DNA of 54,546 nucleotides, taken from positions 1-54,546 of the IMG/VR virus record IMGVR_UViG_3300043015_001816; one strand, 5' to 3'. The translations under genes were made by a program, and so were the position numbers. Shown here piece by piece: positions 19,278 through 28,850 of the stretch (position 1 is the first letter of the stretch; each line of letters starts with the position of its first letter). This DNA comes from a virus. The notes beneath the pieces were generated by a model. That model ran no database searches and was not told the origin of the DNA. It was given only the letters and a program-made list of their open reading frames with translations.

Positions 19278-19279
19278 CC

Positions 19280-20230
19280 ATGAAGTTTAGATCAGGATAC
19301 AGAAAAGTAAAAACGCTTAGAAAATATGTAAATGGCAAACCAACTAATGTGACTAAGCCAAATACATCATCTGATCCTGATTACATAGAAAAATATCTTT
19401 CGGATGAATGCCCAGTCAACAATCTTCCGTCGGGTATTACAGTCACACCGACTGTCCCAGCCACCCAGGCATATAGGAATCCAACTGTAACCGGATCAAA
19501 TAACTATACTGTTAGTTTTAGCGAATATGTTAATGGGTGGACCTCTTTTCATTCATGGTTGCCGGAGTCAATGGTTAATATGAATGGCGATTTTTACACT
19601 TTTAAATCTGGACAACTCTACAAACATCACAATGATGAAAGTAATAGAAATGAATTTTACGGAACAACATATCCGTCTGAGCTAGAGTTTGTTTCCAACG
19701 ATGCTCCTGGAGATGTCAAGATGTTTAAAACAGTAGAGATAGAAGGCGACAGTAAAGATTGGGATGTTACTATCTCCACCAACTTAGATGAGGGACACAT
19801 AGATAAGAGTTCTTTTGAGAAGAAAGAAGGGTTTCATTATTCTTACATAAGAAGAAATTCTGATGACATGGTAAACACGGAGCTTCTTTCTGTGCAGGGC
19901 GTTGGTATGCTATTAGCTTCTAACGGAAATATATACAACTTTTCTTCTGTACCAAGTGAAATTGCCATAGGAGATTCTTTATATAGAGCTACAATTTCAG
20001 GATCCTATGAGTTGGTTGGGGTTATTTCAGGCCTAACTGATTCCACTGTTACGACTAGTTCCTCAGCAGTAACGCCAGCACTAAATGACTTTATGTTTGT
20101 AGCAAAGTCTCCTATCGCTGAATCATACGGACTGAAAGGTTATTTTGCTAACATAAGAATATCAAACACAAGTAATTCTAAAGTTGAGGTTTTCGCTGTG
20201 AATTCAGAAGTATCGAAAAGCTTCCCTTAA
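19280..20230 (+). CDS. Tail stabilisation protein, C-terminal-module type, 316 aa
   Basis: Contains VNGWTSFHSWLPESMVNMNG, DFYTFKSGQLYKHH and NEFYGTTYPSELEF, then NDAPGDVKMFKTVEIEG. I recognise this block as the conserved module usually found at the C-terminal end of the large crAss-like tail stabilisation/muzzle protein. Here it is a separate gene beginning two bases after the giant protein's stop. Both begin MKF. The two products probably assemble together in the tail. The remainder is beta-rich. Confidence 0.65.
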   Translation: MKFRSGYRKVKTLRKYVNGKPTNVTKPNTSSDPDYIEKYLSDECPVNNLPSGITVTPTVPATQAYRNPTVTGSNNYTVSFSEYVNGWTSFHSWLPESMVNMNGDFYTFKSGQLYKHHNDESNRNEFYGTTYPSELEFVSNDAPGDVKMFKTVEIEGDSKDWDVTISTNLDEGHIDKSSFEKKEGFHYSYIRRNSDDMVNTELLSVQGVGMLLASNGNIYNFSSVPSEIAIGDSLYRATISGSYELVGVISGLTDSTVTTSSSAVTPALNDFMFVAKSPIAESYGLKGYFANIRISNTSNSKVEVFAVNSEVSKSFP

Positions 20231-20237
20231 TATTTAG

Positions 20238-20245
20238 TATATTTG
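20238..20245 (+). promoter_or_regulatory. TAnnTTTG promoter element before GNAT gene
   Basis: TATATTTG fits the Bacteroidetes -7 element exactly and ends five bases before the ATG at 20251. No -33 TTG is at the expected distance. If used, the mRNA would be essentially leaderless, as at 10002. Confidence 0.4.
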
Positions 20246-20250
20246 CAGTA

Positions 20251-20652
20251 ATGAAATTTAATTTAAGATCAGTCTCTAAAGAAGACTATGAAGACGTTCT
20301 TGTAAAATGGTGGAAAGATTGGGGATGGGAACCACCTCCTTTAGATTTCCTGCCAGAAACTGGACTAATTGTTTCAAAAGGCAATGTGGATATTTGCGCA
20401 GGTTTTTTATATCTTACAAATTCCAAAGTTGCTTTGACAGAGTTTGTTGTTTCTAATAAAGATTACAAGGAGTCAGACAGAGGAGAAGCAATTGATTTTC
20501 TTTTGGACTGTATATTAGAATTAGCAAACCAAAATGGGTGCAAGTATGCCCATGTGATTTTAAAAAACAAAAGTTTGTTGCAAAAATACAAACGAGCTGG
20601 ATATATAGAGTCTGATAAAAACGTTATAGAATTAATTAAGGTATGGCAATAG
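20251..20652 (+). CDS. GNAT-family acetyltransferase-like protein, 133 aa
   Basis: Begins with a helix containing VKWWKDWGWEPPP, has GLIVSKGNVDICAGFLYL, and a core strand ALTEFVVSNKDYK followed by a helix. This matches small GNAT-fold proteins often found among tail genes of Bacteroidetes and other phages. GNAT enzymes transfer an acetyl group from acetyl-CoA, but the pyrophosphate-binding R/QxxGxG/A loop is weak here (KESDRGEAIDF), so activity is uncertain. Placement between tail and ejection genes suggests a virion or assembly role. The stop overlaps the next ATG. Confidence 0.65.
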   Translation: MKFNLRSVSKEDYEDVLVKWWKDWGWEPPPLDFLPETGLIVSKGNVDICAGFLYLTNSKVALTEFVVSNKDYKESDRGEAIDFLLDCILELANQNGCKYAHVILKNKSLLQKYKRAGYIESDKNVIELIKVWQ

Positions 20653-21293
20653 CGACCGGAACAGCAATAGCCCTAGGAGTGACCGCAGCAACTGGAGCTG
20701 CAACTGCTATATCAGGGGCGTCAAGGGCTAAAAGAGCAAAGAGAGCCCTTCAAAACTTTCAAAGACAAGAGCTAAGACAAACAGAAGGTCTTCGAGTGTC
20801 TACATTGGGGGCTGAACTTCAAACTGAAGCAGCTCTACAAAGGCAAGCTTCGTCTGTTGATGCTCTTCAAGCAGGAGGAGTTAGAGGATTAGTTGGCGGA
20901 TTAGGAAGAGTTGAGGCTATACAAGGCCAGCAACAAAGACAAATAGCTGCTGACTTAGATAGACAGCAAATGCAGATTGAGCGAATGCAATTCCAAGAAG
21001 CACAATCTTTAAGGCAAATGCAAGAGCAAAGAGAGAGCTTTCAAATTGGTGCACTTATGTCTGAGCAGCAGGCTGGACAGCAAGCTATAACTTCCGGGTT
21101 ATCACAAATAGGATCTGCTGCCTTAACAGGTCTTCAGTCTATGGAGAGTATGCAATATAAAGATCCAACGGTTCAGCTTCCACAAAGTAACTCAGATCCG
21201 TTCGCCGGATCATATAGAGACTACACGAGTCAACCTGGAACGGGCGATCTTACAAGACGGCAGTTCAGGGAAATTAAAAGAGCAGGAAATTAA
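20643..21293 (+). CDS. Internal virion / ejection protein, 216 aa
   Basis: The N-terminal Ala/Gly-rich hydrophobic segment of about 25 residues (TAIALGVTAATGAATAISGA) could insert into a membrane. A long Gln-rich coiled coil follows (RQQMQIERMQFQEAQSLRQM). This composition and the place after the tail genes match small ejection proteins (T7 gp14-like, P22 gp7-like) that leave the capsid with the DNA and help form a channel across the cell envelope. The two genes that follow are probable partners. Identity is inferred from composition and context. Confidence 0.6.
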   Translation: MAIATGTAIALGVTAATGAATAISGASRAKRAKRALQNFQRQELRQTEGLRVSTLGAELQTEAALQRQASSVDALQAGGVRGLVGGLGRVEAIQGQQQRQIAADLDRQQMQIERMQFQEAQSLRQMQEQRESFQIGALMSEQQAGQQAITSGLSQIGSAALTGLQSMESMQYKDPTVQLPQSNSDPFAGSYRDYTSQPGTGDLTRRQFREIKRAGN

Positions 21294-21296
21294 AAT

Positions 21297-22946
21297 ATGG
21301 CAGCAAGTGATTATGTAGCTGGATATCAGGTGGCCGGAGCTGGAAAAGCTCAGGTGGTTGATTTAAGCGCACAAGCAGCTCAGGTTGCAAAATTTGGCGT
21401 TGAGCAACAAGCCTTAACAAGACAAAAGCAAAAGGAGTTTGATGATCAGAGGGCTCAATTCAAGGCCGACATGGCTGAGGCCTATGATCAATACGTTCAC
21501 GAAAACAATTTCGACAACACTGGTATATTAGACTTTGACAATGCCACTGATAAACTAAGAAACGAAATAAAGAACTCGCATTTACAAACAGAGTATCTGT
21601 ACGATCAAGGAGTTATTGACGAAGCGGAAGTCCGAAGAAGAAATAACGAAATAAAAGGTCAAGTAAATCAAGTTAAAGGATTGTCGCAGCAAATTACAAA
21701 GTTTGCTGGTGATGTTCAGACTCTTGATGAGGCGGGAAAAGGCAACGCTGTTAATGATTTAAGAACTGATCTTCTTGAAAATCTATCCAATAACTTTAAC
21801 ATTGTGTCTAACGAAAATGGTCTTCAATATCAAACTCTAGACAAGGATGGAAATGTTCTTGCTTTTAGCGCAGGAGAATTTCAAAGGATTTTAAATGCTG
21901 AGCAAGGTGTTGATATAGAAAAAGATTTAGATGAAATAGTTAAGCTTGGTGGCCTTGAAGAAAAGCTAGAAGGGTATGGTAGAGATGCTAAAAAAGTGAC
22001 GTCTTATTTGAGAGATTCTGAAGAAGGCAAAGCTCTTTTGAAAACAAGAATAGATCAGTGGTCTTCGTCAGAGAAATACGACTACATGATACAGGCTGGA
22101 CTAGCCACAGACGACCCTGAACTTGCAAGAAAACAAGGCCTAAAACTTTTAGATGCTTCGTCTATATTTAAAAAAGAAGTTTCGGAAGATGAGGAGAAGG
22201 CTATTGCTGAGCACATGGCGGAGGAACTAGGCACAAGATTGTCCTACAAAGAAACTAAAGAGCTTTACGACGACAAGTTTGCTTTAGAGGGCTTAAGACA
22301 AAAAGGAAGAGCAGCTTTAAGTAAAGAGAAAACGATTATAAAGTCAGCGGATGTCGAGCTCACGGATGATTTTGGAAACAAAAGAAGAGTTAAAGAGGTT
22401 TATCCAACTTCCGGAAAAGGCATTCAGCTGGACTACATAGTGCAAGATCCAGGAAATAACATATCGAGATCAATGATGGAGGCTATAGAGGGAATCGAAG
22501 GCGGAATACCAATACCCTTTGATGCGATTAAAAAAACTGTGTTTAAGAGACAGCGTGCAGATGTTGATTCTGGGCTAATAGAAATTGAGCTCGGATACGA
22601 TTATGACATGAAGGACGAAGCGGGGGGCGGATCTTCTCTTGTTCAAGCAATTGAAAGAATGAGCGATGTTAATTATAGAAAAAGCATTAGAAAATTTGGT
22701 CAGGATGCTGGATTGAGTGAGGCGGAGATAAGTAATCTTGAGACTAATAAATCTCAAGGTGTGTCTTTTTTAACTGATCGAGCTCCAAAAGCAGGATCAG
22801 CAACATTTACCTATGTCCCAACAAATATAAGTGAGTACAATAAGATACGAACAGCTACTGGACAAGAGCCAATATCAAATGCGGATTGGTCTAAATACAT
22901 TGAAGCCAAAAAGAAAAGTCAAGGCTGGTCTTCTTTGAATAAATAA
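21297..22946 (+). CDS. Internal virion / ejection protein, 549 aa
   Basis: Begins with a small-residue N-terminus (AASDYVAGYQVAGAGK) and is otherwise a long helical, charged protein with many Gln and Glu residues. It starts three bases after the previous gene and precedes the 1785-residue protein, so the three form an ejection set as in T7 (gp14, gp15, gp16). There is no catalytic motif. Length and place agree with the middle member. Confidence is limited by lack of a specific motif. Confidence 0.55.
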   Translation: MAASDYVAGYQVAGAGKAQVVDLSAQAAQVAKFGVEQQALTRQKQKEFDDQRAQFKADMAEAYDQYVHENNFDNTGILDFDNATDKLRNEIKNSHLQTEYLYDQGVIDEAEVRRRNNEIKGQVNQVKGLSQQITKFAGDVQTLDEAGKGNAVNDLRTDLLENLSNNFNIVSNENGLQYQTLDKDGNVLAFSAGEFQRILNAEQGVDIEKDLDEIVKLGGLEEKLEGYGRDAKKVTSYLRDSEEGKALLKTRIDQWSSSEKYDYMIQAGLATDDPELARKQGLKLLDASSIFKKEVSEDEEKAIAEHMAEELGTRLSYKETKELYDDKFALEGLRQKGRAALSKEKTIIKSADVELTDDFGNKRRVKEVYPTSGKGIQLDYIVQDPGNNISRSMMEAIEGIEGGIPIPFDAIKKTVFKRQRADVDSGLIEIELGYDYDMKDEAGGGSSLVQAIERMSDVNYRKSIRKFGQDAGLSEAEISNLETNKSQGVSFLTDRAPKAGSATFTYVPTNISEYNKIRTATGQEPISNADWSKYIEAKKKSQGWSSLNK

Positions 22947-22961
22947 TTATATAGAGCATAC

Positions 22962-25900
22962 ATGGACGAAGAAAATATCATTTCAGATTCAACTTTAGAT
23001 CCAGGAACAGAGCAAGATAAAAGTGTAATTCCTGAAGTAAATGACGATGCTTTACAGTTAGCATATAATGATGCGTTTGACAATGGCTTTGTTGGAGACA
23101 AACAAAAGTTCTATCAAGTTCTTTGTGAAAACGAACAAGCACAAAATTGGTCTTATGAGTCCGCTCAGCTTGATGGATATAATGGATCTCTCGAAGACTT
23201 TAAAAACCTTCTCGGGATAGATGTTGCTGTTTCTAAAGTGGATCAAGAAGAGCCTGAAGTAAAAAAAAAAGATATACTTGGTCCGCTTTCGGAAGAAGAT
23301 TCGAAATTATTATCACTCGAGTCTGAGTTTACCGATTCAGACGTTAACTTTAGCGTAGATAAAGCAGCAAGATACCAGGAGGAATACAGAAAAGCTGAGT
23401 TAAAAAAAGCAACTGAAGAGCTAAGACAGATCCGTCCAGATATAGACTGGGAGAAGTCTAAAGATGAATATTACGGAGTCGACATGGCTCCAGAACTCAC
23501 TGCCACCACAGAGTATAAGGATGTAACAGACATATCTGCAGGAGAAATAAAAGCTAGAGAAGAAAAGGCTAAAATTTTCCAAGAATATAAAGAAGGAAAA
23601 AGAGAACTTACTCCACAGCAATCATTAGTGAACACCCTCTATAATCAAATGGGAAGGTTGGCCACTATTGATGACACTTATAGATACTTATACGGAATTG
23701 CAACAAATGACTTAGAGCAAGTCGGTATTGCAAAGGCTGAATTAGACAGGATAGAATCCTATGCTGCCCCAGTAGCAGAGTTTACGGAAGACGCTAACTT
23801 AATTGAAAATCCAGGAATGTTTGCGGCTGCGGTAGCTGATGGCTTTGCTGGGTTCGCAACGTCTTATGCAATCATGAGAGCTATTCCCGGACCCGGACGT
23901 TTTGGTAAATTAGTTGGTGAAGTAACGCTTGGAAGTGAAATGATTGCTAGATCAATCAAGTCATACAACGAAGAAAAAGCTAAAGCAAACGGAAAGACAG
24001 TTGAGGACCTTCATGCAGATGGAGAGTTCGATGTTGCTATGCCCGCAATGATGGGTTATTTTGAGTACAGGCTTGAGAAGCTTGGTCTTACTGGGGTTGG
24101 TGCAGCTATAACTAAACTTGGAAGCAAGGGCTACTCAAAGCTTGCTAAGTTACTGACCTTTGGTTCATCTCAAATGAAAGAAGGAGGAACTGAATATGGA
24201 CAGAATATTCTTGAAGATGTAAATAAATACATTGCCAGAATTGACACCCCTGAAAATATAGAAAAATACAAAGACAATCCCGTTGCTCTTTACAATAAAA
24301 TTGGAGAAGAGTTTGTTAGATCAGCTCAATCGAGAGAATCAAGAGAGGCTTTATATAAGGGAATAGCTGGTGGGGCTGGAGGAACTATTGTTGGAACCTC
24401 TTATAACAAGGTCATGGCTGCGACTAAAAACAAAGATCAGGTCAAAGCACAAGAGGATCTTGTTGATACGATGCTAGATCTAGAGGGCATGCAAAGAAAC
24501 AAGAACCTAAGCGACTCAGACAGAGAGGTAATTAAAACCGCCCAAGACGCTGCACTTGAGGAGTTAAAAAAGATACAAGCGGAGGCGGAAGAAAATGTAT
24601 CATCTTTAAATGAACAGCAAGTAAACGAAATTGTAAAGCTCCGTGAAGAACAGGTGTCTTTAAATAATCAACTATGGAATGTAGAGAACTCTGAAAATTT
24701 AACAAGAGAACAAAAGGACAAGGTTATAGAGTCTCTTGAGAAAAAGTTCAAGGATAATGTTTCTAGGGTTAGGCAGATACAAAAAGAATCAATAGATTCT
24801 AAGGAGGCAGAAGAAAAGGTGGCGACAGAACAAGAAGCTCCGGCCGCACCAGAGCAAGTTCTAACTGAAGAAGAACAATTGCTTCCCCTCAAGGACGAGC
24901 AAGGGTCTACATTTGAATCGCCAGAGGGATCTCAGAGGTTTATCATAGGAGGTAGACAAAGAACTATTGCATTAGTAGATGCTTCCGGAAAACTAATAGG
25001 CGCTTTTGATTCCAAAACTGGGGAAAAAAGGAAGACTACGAAGTCATCAGAAGATGAACTGATTAAACAGTTCAATTATGACGCCGGAAAGTCAGCTTTT
25101 GAAGGCGTTGAAACTACAGAAAGGGATGATGTAAACGAAATCGTAGCTAATGAAAGTCAAAATCCTAAAGAGGTTGCTGTAGCTTTTATGCAGGAAAAAG
25201 AAAAGGGGCCTGAAGATAGTGGAGCTTCTCAATTACTTACCAACTTAAGGGAGGATGGACAAAGGTTCAGCCTTGAATCTTTGCTTAGACATGCAGGATT
25301 CACCCCTAAACAAGAAGGCTTGTTCCCCAGCGGAGAGTTCACCCCAAGAGAATTAAGAAGACTTAAAATTCAGCTAAATAAAAACTATCCAGGCATATTA
25401 AAATGGGTTGCCAAAGATAAGAAGGATACTAACATAGAAGATGTTTCCCGAGATAATTATGGCGTAGAACCTGATGATGTTTTTCAAGCAATTAAAGGGA
25501 AAAGCCCTGTTCCTAATAAAGTATCGGTAACAGAAGCAAATTTAAAAGAAAGATTTAAAGAGCTAACCGGTCTTCAGGGAACTGATGATCAAATTCAAAG
25601 GGTAGCGGAGCAAGATCCAGCACAACTAATGTCTCCTAGAGTTCCTGTTGATGTTGAACAGGAGCTGTCTGAAAGGATGGAGGAAGAGCGAATCGAAATG
25701 GAGTATGCGGACAGACAAGGTATAGACACCGAGGAAGGAGCTGAGAACACAAAAAGGTCTTTAAAAACTTGGTTTAATGAACTCCGGGCAAGGATTGGAC
25801 TTGACCCAAAGAGAGGTAATGTTGCGGTTAGAAACCTACAGGAAAGGCTGAAAGGCGGTATGGAGAGTGGAAAATATGAAGCATACACTAGATTTGAAAG

Positions 25901-28319
25901 CCTAGAAAAACAAATTAAAAAGCTCTCAAAAGAAGATCAGCAGAAAGCTAGATCTTTAAGCGACAAGATACTTAGAGGGGAAGAGATCACTCTGGAGGAA
26001 GTAAATTCTTTTCCAGTCATTGCTAAACAATCTAAGGAATTTAGAGATTCAGTTGACAAACTTAGCCAGGAATTAATTAATCTAGGGATACTAACTCCGG
26101 AAGCGGCTGATAACATCTCAAACAATATTGGAGAGTATTTAACCAGATCTTATGCTGCATTTACAGATCCAAACTACAAACCAGATGCAAGCGTAAGGCA
26201 GGACGCAAAACAATTCTTAATAGACAATCCTTATCTTATTGAGGAGGCAGCCAGGAAGAGAGCGAAAGAAGAGAATATACCTTTAAGAGTTGCTATGGGT
26301 ATTGAGGCTGACATCTATCTTGATTCGCGTCTTGAAAAAGATGAGGCTGCATATCCATTAGGAAGAAGCTTTAAGTTGGATAAGTCTATATTGAAGCAAA
26401 GAAAAGATTTGCCTAAACCTATTAGAAGATTCTTAGGGGAGGTAAAAGATGGTAGGGTAGCCACATATATAACACACTTGAAACTCAACAACCTTGTTCA
26501 GACAGCCAAGTATCAAAAGGGAATGCTAGAAAACGGACTGGGTAAGTTTATTTTTAAAAAAAATGATCCCAACAAACCTAAAGGTGCGGTAGAAATAACT
26601 GGAAGTGCTTATGAGATATTAGCAGGATATTATGCGTCTCCAAAAGTTATTGAGTCTATCATTCCACAAATACAAAAACAAAACAATTCAACCATACAGG
26701 CACTACTTGATTTGAATGGATTAGTTAAAGGATGGAAGACTGTATACAACCCGACATCTTATATGAGAAACTATATATCTAGCTTGGTTATGCTTGCAGG
26801 TAAAGGAGATTTTTCTTTGAAGGAATTTGTGGATGCTCATAAAGAGTATTTGAATACTATTAAGGGGAAAAAGATATTTGAAGAAGAAATTGCAGAGTAT
26901 AAGGAGATGGGGATTCATGGCCAAAACATTGACATTGGGATGATTAAAAGCGCTATGCGTGAAGATGCTGCCGATATAAAAACTGGATTGTACAAGAGGA
27001 TTACTGACAAAGACAATGACCAGGCTTCTGTTATAAGAAAAAGCATCAGATCAATATACAAGCTAGGAAAGCTAGGTAAAGGAATAGAGTGGAGTTCGGA
27101 AAGAATGCAGTCAATATTCCAGGCTGGGGATGACATTATTAGAAGTGCGGCCTATAAAAAAAGAAAAAAGTTTTATGCTGATGCTAGATTCAATAAGAAA
27201 TTAGAGGACCTATCGCAAGAAGAGCTACAACAAGTTAAGGAAGAGGCCGCTAATGAGATTAAAGATCAATATAATAATTACGACAGGGTTCCTCCAGCTA
27301 TAAAGAAACTTAGTAGGAATGCTGTGTTTGGATCATTTGTTCAATTCCCTGCTGAGATGATAAGAAATAGTGTTAACGTTATAGCAGATACGTCCTTAAA
27401 ATTGAATGATCCAAATGAAAAGATCAGAAATGATGCAAGGACTAGACTCGCTACTTTCTTGACAACTCAATCGGCATTACTAACGGGAACCACTTATCTT
27501 GGGACAGAAATTTCAAAATTATTTATGCTTGACGATGAAGAGGAAGATGAAATTCTAACTGTAAAAGACTTAAGGAATGTAGTTGCCCCTTGGTCTAAGA
27601 ATCACAAGATTCTTGTTCGTGAAATGGGGGATAATAAACTAAGCTACATAGATGTAAGTGCAAACAACCCATACAACATGATATCTAGGGTTGTGCAAAG
27701 AGTAGGGATTGATGGCATTAGCAATACAAAAGAAGCTTTTGATGCTGTATTTGATTTCTTTGGTCCATTCTTAGATCAAGAGATCCTTAGTAGATCAATA
27801 CAGGAAGCTGTGGAAGGAGAGAACTCAAATGGAAAGCCATTATATTTTCCTACCGATTCTGGTCCAGAAAAGTTTTCAAAAGGAAGTATGCACATACTTG
27901 AAAGTATAATGCCTGGATATGTTAACTTTATCGAGAGAGTCACAGACGAAGATAAAAGTACAGTCAATGAATTGATATCACTAACAGGGTTTAGAACAAC
28001 AGAGGTTGATCTCGGGACTTCTATTTACTTTAAGATGAAGGCTACATACAATGAGATGCAGTCTTTACAGTCAAGCTATAGAGCGGACTTAAGGGAGGGA
28101 AAAGACACCTACGATGAAGCTGCTATTAGATATGGAGAAGCTATATCTAAAGCCAATGAAGTGTTACAATCTCACATAAGACTTGGTCTTGATTCAAAGG
28201 TTGCTCTTGAGCAGATGAAAAAGATGATGGCTAAGAATCAGAAGTTCAGTAACGATGAAATCAGGGCTATCATTTATGGAATACCAATAGCCTTCAAGCC
28301 TGCCAAGAAAACTAAATAA
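22962..28319 (+). CDS. Large internal virion / DNA ejection protein, 1785 aa
   Basis: Acidic helical N-terminus. Hydrophobic Ala/Gly-rich stretch near residue 286 (AAVADGFAGFATSYAIM). Coiled coils about 490-615. From about 960 to the end is a long region with KGWKTVYNPTSYMRNYIS at about 1257, a motif I associate with large phage internal and polyvalent virion proteins. A second hydrophobic segment is near 1500 (QSALLTGTTYLGTE). No lytic transglycosylase signature was seen in the parts I checked. The place at the end of the virion cluster and the size agree with a T7 gp16-type ejection protein. Confidence 0.7.
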   Translation: MDEENIISDSTLDPGTEQDKSVIPEVNDDALQLAYNDAFDNGFVGDKQKFYQVLCENEQAQNWSYESAQLDGYNGSLEDFKNLLGIDVAVSKVDQEEPEVKKKDILGPLSEEDSKLLSLESEFTDSDVNFSVDKAARYQEEYRKAELKKATEELRQIRPDIDWEKSKDEYYGVDMAPELTATTEYKDVTDISAGEIKAREEKAKIFQEYKEGKRELTPQQSLVNTLYNQMGRLATIDDTYRYLYGIATNDLEQVGIAKAELDRIESYAAPVAEFTEDANLIENPGMFAAAVADGFAGFATSYAIMRAIPGPGRFGKLVGEVTLGSEMIARSIKSYNEEKAKANGKTVEDLHADGEFDVAMPAMMGYFEYRLEKLGLTGVGAAITKLGSKGYSKLAKLLTFGSSQMKEGGTEYGQNILEDVNKYIARIDTPENIEKYKDNPVALYNKIGEEFVRSAQSRESREALYKGIAGGAGGTIVGTSYNKVMAATKNKDQVKAQEDLVDTMLDLEGMQRNKNLSDSDREVIKTAQDAALEELKKIQAEAEENVSSLNEQQVNEIVKLREEQVSLNNQLWNVENSENLTREQKDKVIESLEKKFKDNVSRVRQIQKESIDSKEAEEKVATEQEAPAAPEQVLTEEEQLLPLKDEQGSTFESPEGSQRFIIGGRQRTIALVDASGKLIGAFDSKTGEKRKTTKSSEDELIKQFNYDAGKSAFEGVETTERDDVNEIVANESQNPKEVAVAFMQEKEKGPEDSGASQLLTNLREDGQRFSLESLLRHAGFTPKQEGLFPSGEFTPRELRRLKIQLNKNYPGILKWVAKDKKDTNIEDVSRDNYGVEPDDVFQAIKGKSPVPNKVSVTEANLKERFKELTGLQGTDDQIQRVAEQDPAQLMSPRVPVDVEQELSERMEEERIEMEYADRQGIDTEEGAENTKRSLKTWFNELRARIGLDPKRGNVAVRNLQERLKGGMESGKYEAYTRFESLEKQIKKLSKEDQQKARSLSDKILRGEEITLEEVNSFPVIAKQSKEFRDSVDKLSQELINLGILTPEAADNISNNIGEYLTRSYAAFTDPNYKPDASVRQDAKQFLIDNPYLIEEAARKRAKEENIPLRVAMGIEADIYLDSRLEKDEAAYPLGRSFKLDKSILKQRKDLPKPIRRFLGEVKDGRVATYITHLKLNNLVQTAKYQKGMLENGLGKFIFKKNDPNKPKGAVEITGSAYEILAGYYASPKVIESIIPQIQKQNNSTIQALLDLNGLVKGWKTVYNPTSYMRNYISSLVMLAGKGDFSLKEFVDAHKEYLNTIKGKKIFEEEIAEYKEMGIHGQNIDIGMIKSAMREDAADIKTGLYKRITDKDNDQASVIRKSIRSIYKLGKLGKGIEWSSERMQSIFQAGDDIIRSAAYKKRKKFYADARFNKKLEDLSQEELQQVKEEAANEIKDQYNNYDRVPPAIKKLSRNAVFGSFVQFPAEMIRNSVNVIADTSLKLNDPNEKIRNDARTRLATFLTTQSALLTGTTYLGTEISKLFMLDDEEEDEILTVKDLRNVVAPWSKNHKILVREMGDNKLSYIDVSANNPYNMISRVVQRVGIDGISNTKEAFDAVFDFFGPFLDQEILSRSIQEAVEGENSNGKPLYFPTDSGPEKFSKGSMHILESIMPGYVNFIERVTDEDKSTVNELISLTGFRTTEVDLGTSIYFKMKATYNEMQSLQSSYRADLREGKDTYDEAAIRYGEAISKANEVLQSHIRLGLDSKVALEQMKKMMAKNQKFSNDEIRAIIYGIPIAFKPAKKTK

Positions 28320-28348
28320 AAAAAAGGGACTGAATTAACAGCCCCTTT
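28317..28348 (-). terminator. Terminator of leftward transcription (also stem for rightward)
   Basis: AAAGGG...CTG loop CAG...CCCTTT forms a stem at 28323-28348. On the minus strand it is followed by eight T residues, a strong intrinsic terminator for the leftward early operon ending at 28401. On the plus strand the T-tract is short. Confidence 0.85.
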
Positions 28349-28384
28349 CTCGCCCCGACTAAGAGCACAATCCAAAAAAGCCCT

Positions 28385-28416
28385 TAGCTTAAAGCCAAAG
28401 CTACAATATTTTTTTT
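28385..28416 (+). terminator. Terminator of rightward virion operon
   Basis: TAGCTT (28385-28390) pairs with AAGCTA (28398-28403), and a run of eight T residues follows from 28409. It overlaps the 3' end of the leftward resolvase-like gene. With the minus-strand terminator beside it, it closes the convergent junction. Confidence 0.55.
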
Positions 28417-28850
28417 AATAAACAAATAACTTCTTCACAATCTTTTTGATTTCTTGGCATAAATAAAGCTGGAGATTGTCCGGTATCAGCTAAATGTTTT
28501 TTAAAAAGCTTCCACCTGATAGGGAAAGCTTCGTTAGGATTTCCTTTGCATTCTATAATAAACCTTCTCGGTTCCTTAGCGTCTATAAAGTCTGGAGTGT
28601 ACCTGATAGGTAAGATGTTTTTGTTCCCTTTGTCTTGTAAAATTTTTTTACCTTTAGTTTTTTCGTAACTTGACGCTGGAAAATTAAAACCCCTGACAAC
28701 TTCATATGTCTCCCCTTCGTACAAAACTTTTATTTTTTCTCTTTCTAGCGCTTTGTACATATACAGCTCTAACTTGGAAGCAAACTTATGTCCTTTGTAT
28801 GTTACTTTGGTACTCCTGGTGATTTGTTTTCTTTTAGAATATTTCCTCAT
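28401..28850 (-). CDS. PD-(D/E)XK nuclease, Holliday-junction resolvase-like, 149 aa
   Basis: Contains FASKLELYMYKALE, then YTPDFIDAKEPRRFIIECKG, the PD...(D/E)xK pattern of the restriction-endonuclease-like fold as in DUF1064 and T7 endonuclease I relatives. The N-terminus is highly basic (MRKYSKRKQITRS), suiting DNA binding. These enzymes cut branched DNA before packaging. It is the last gene of the leftward operon and overlaps the upstream gene by 17 bases. The exact family is uncertain. Confidence 0.75.
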   Translation of the reverse strand: MRKYSKRKQITRSTKVTYKGHKFASKLELYMYKALEREKIKVLYEGETYEVVRGFNFPASSYEKTKGKKILQDKGNKNILPIRYTPDFIDAKEPRRFIIECKGNPNEAFPIRWKLFKKHLADTGQSPALFMPRNQKDCEEVICLLKKIL

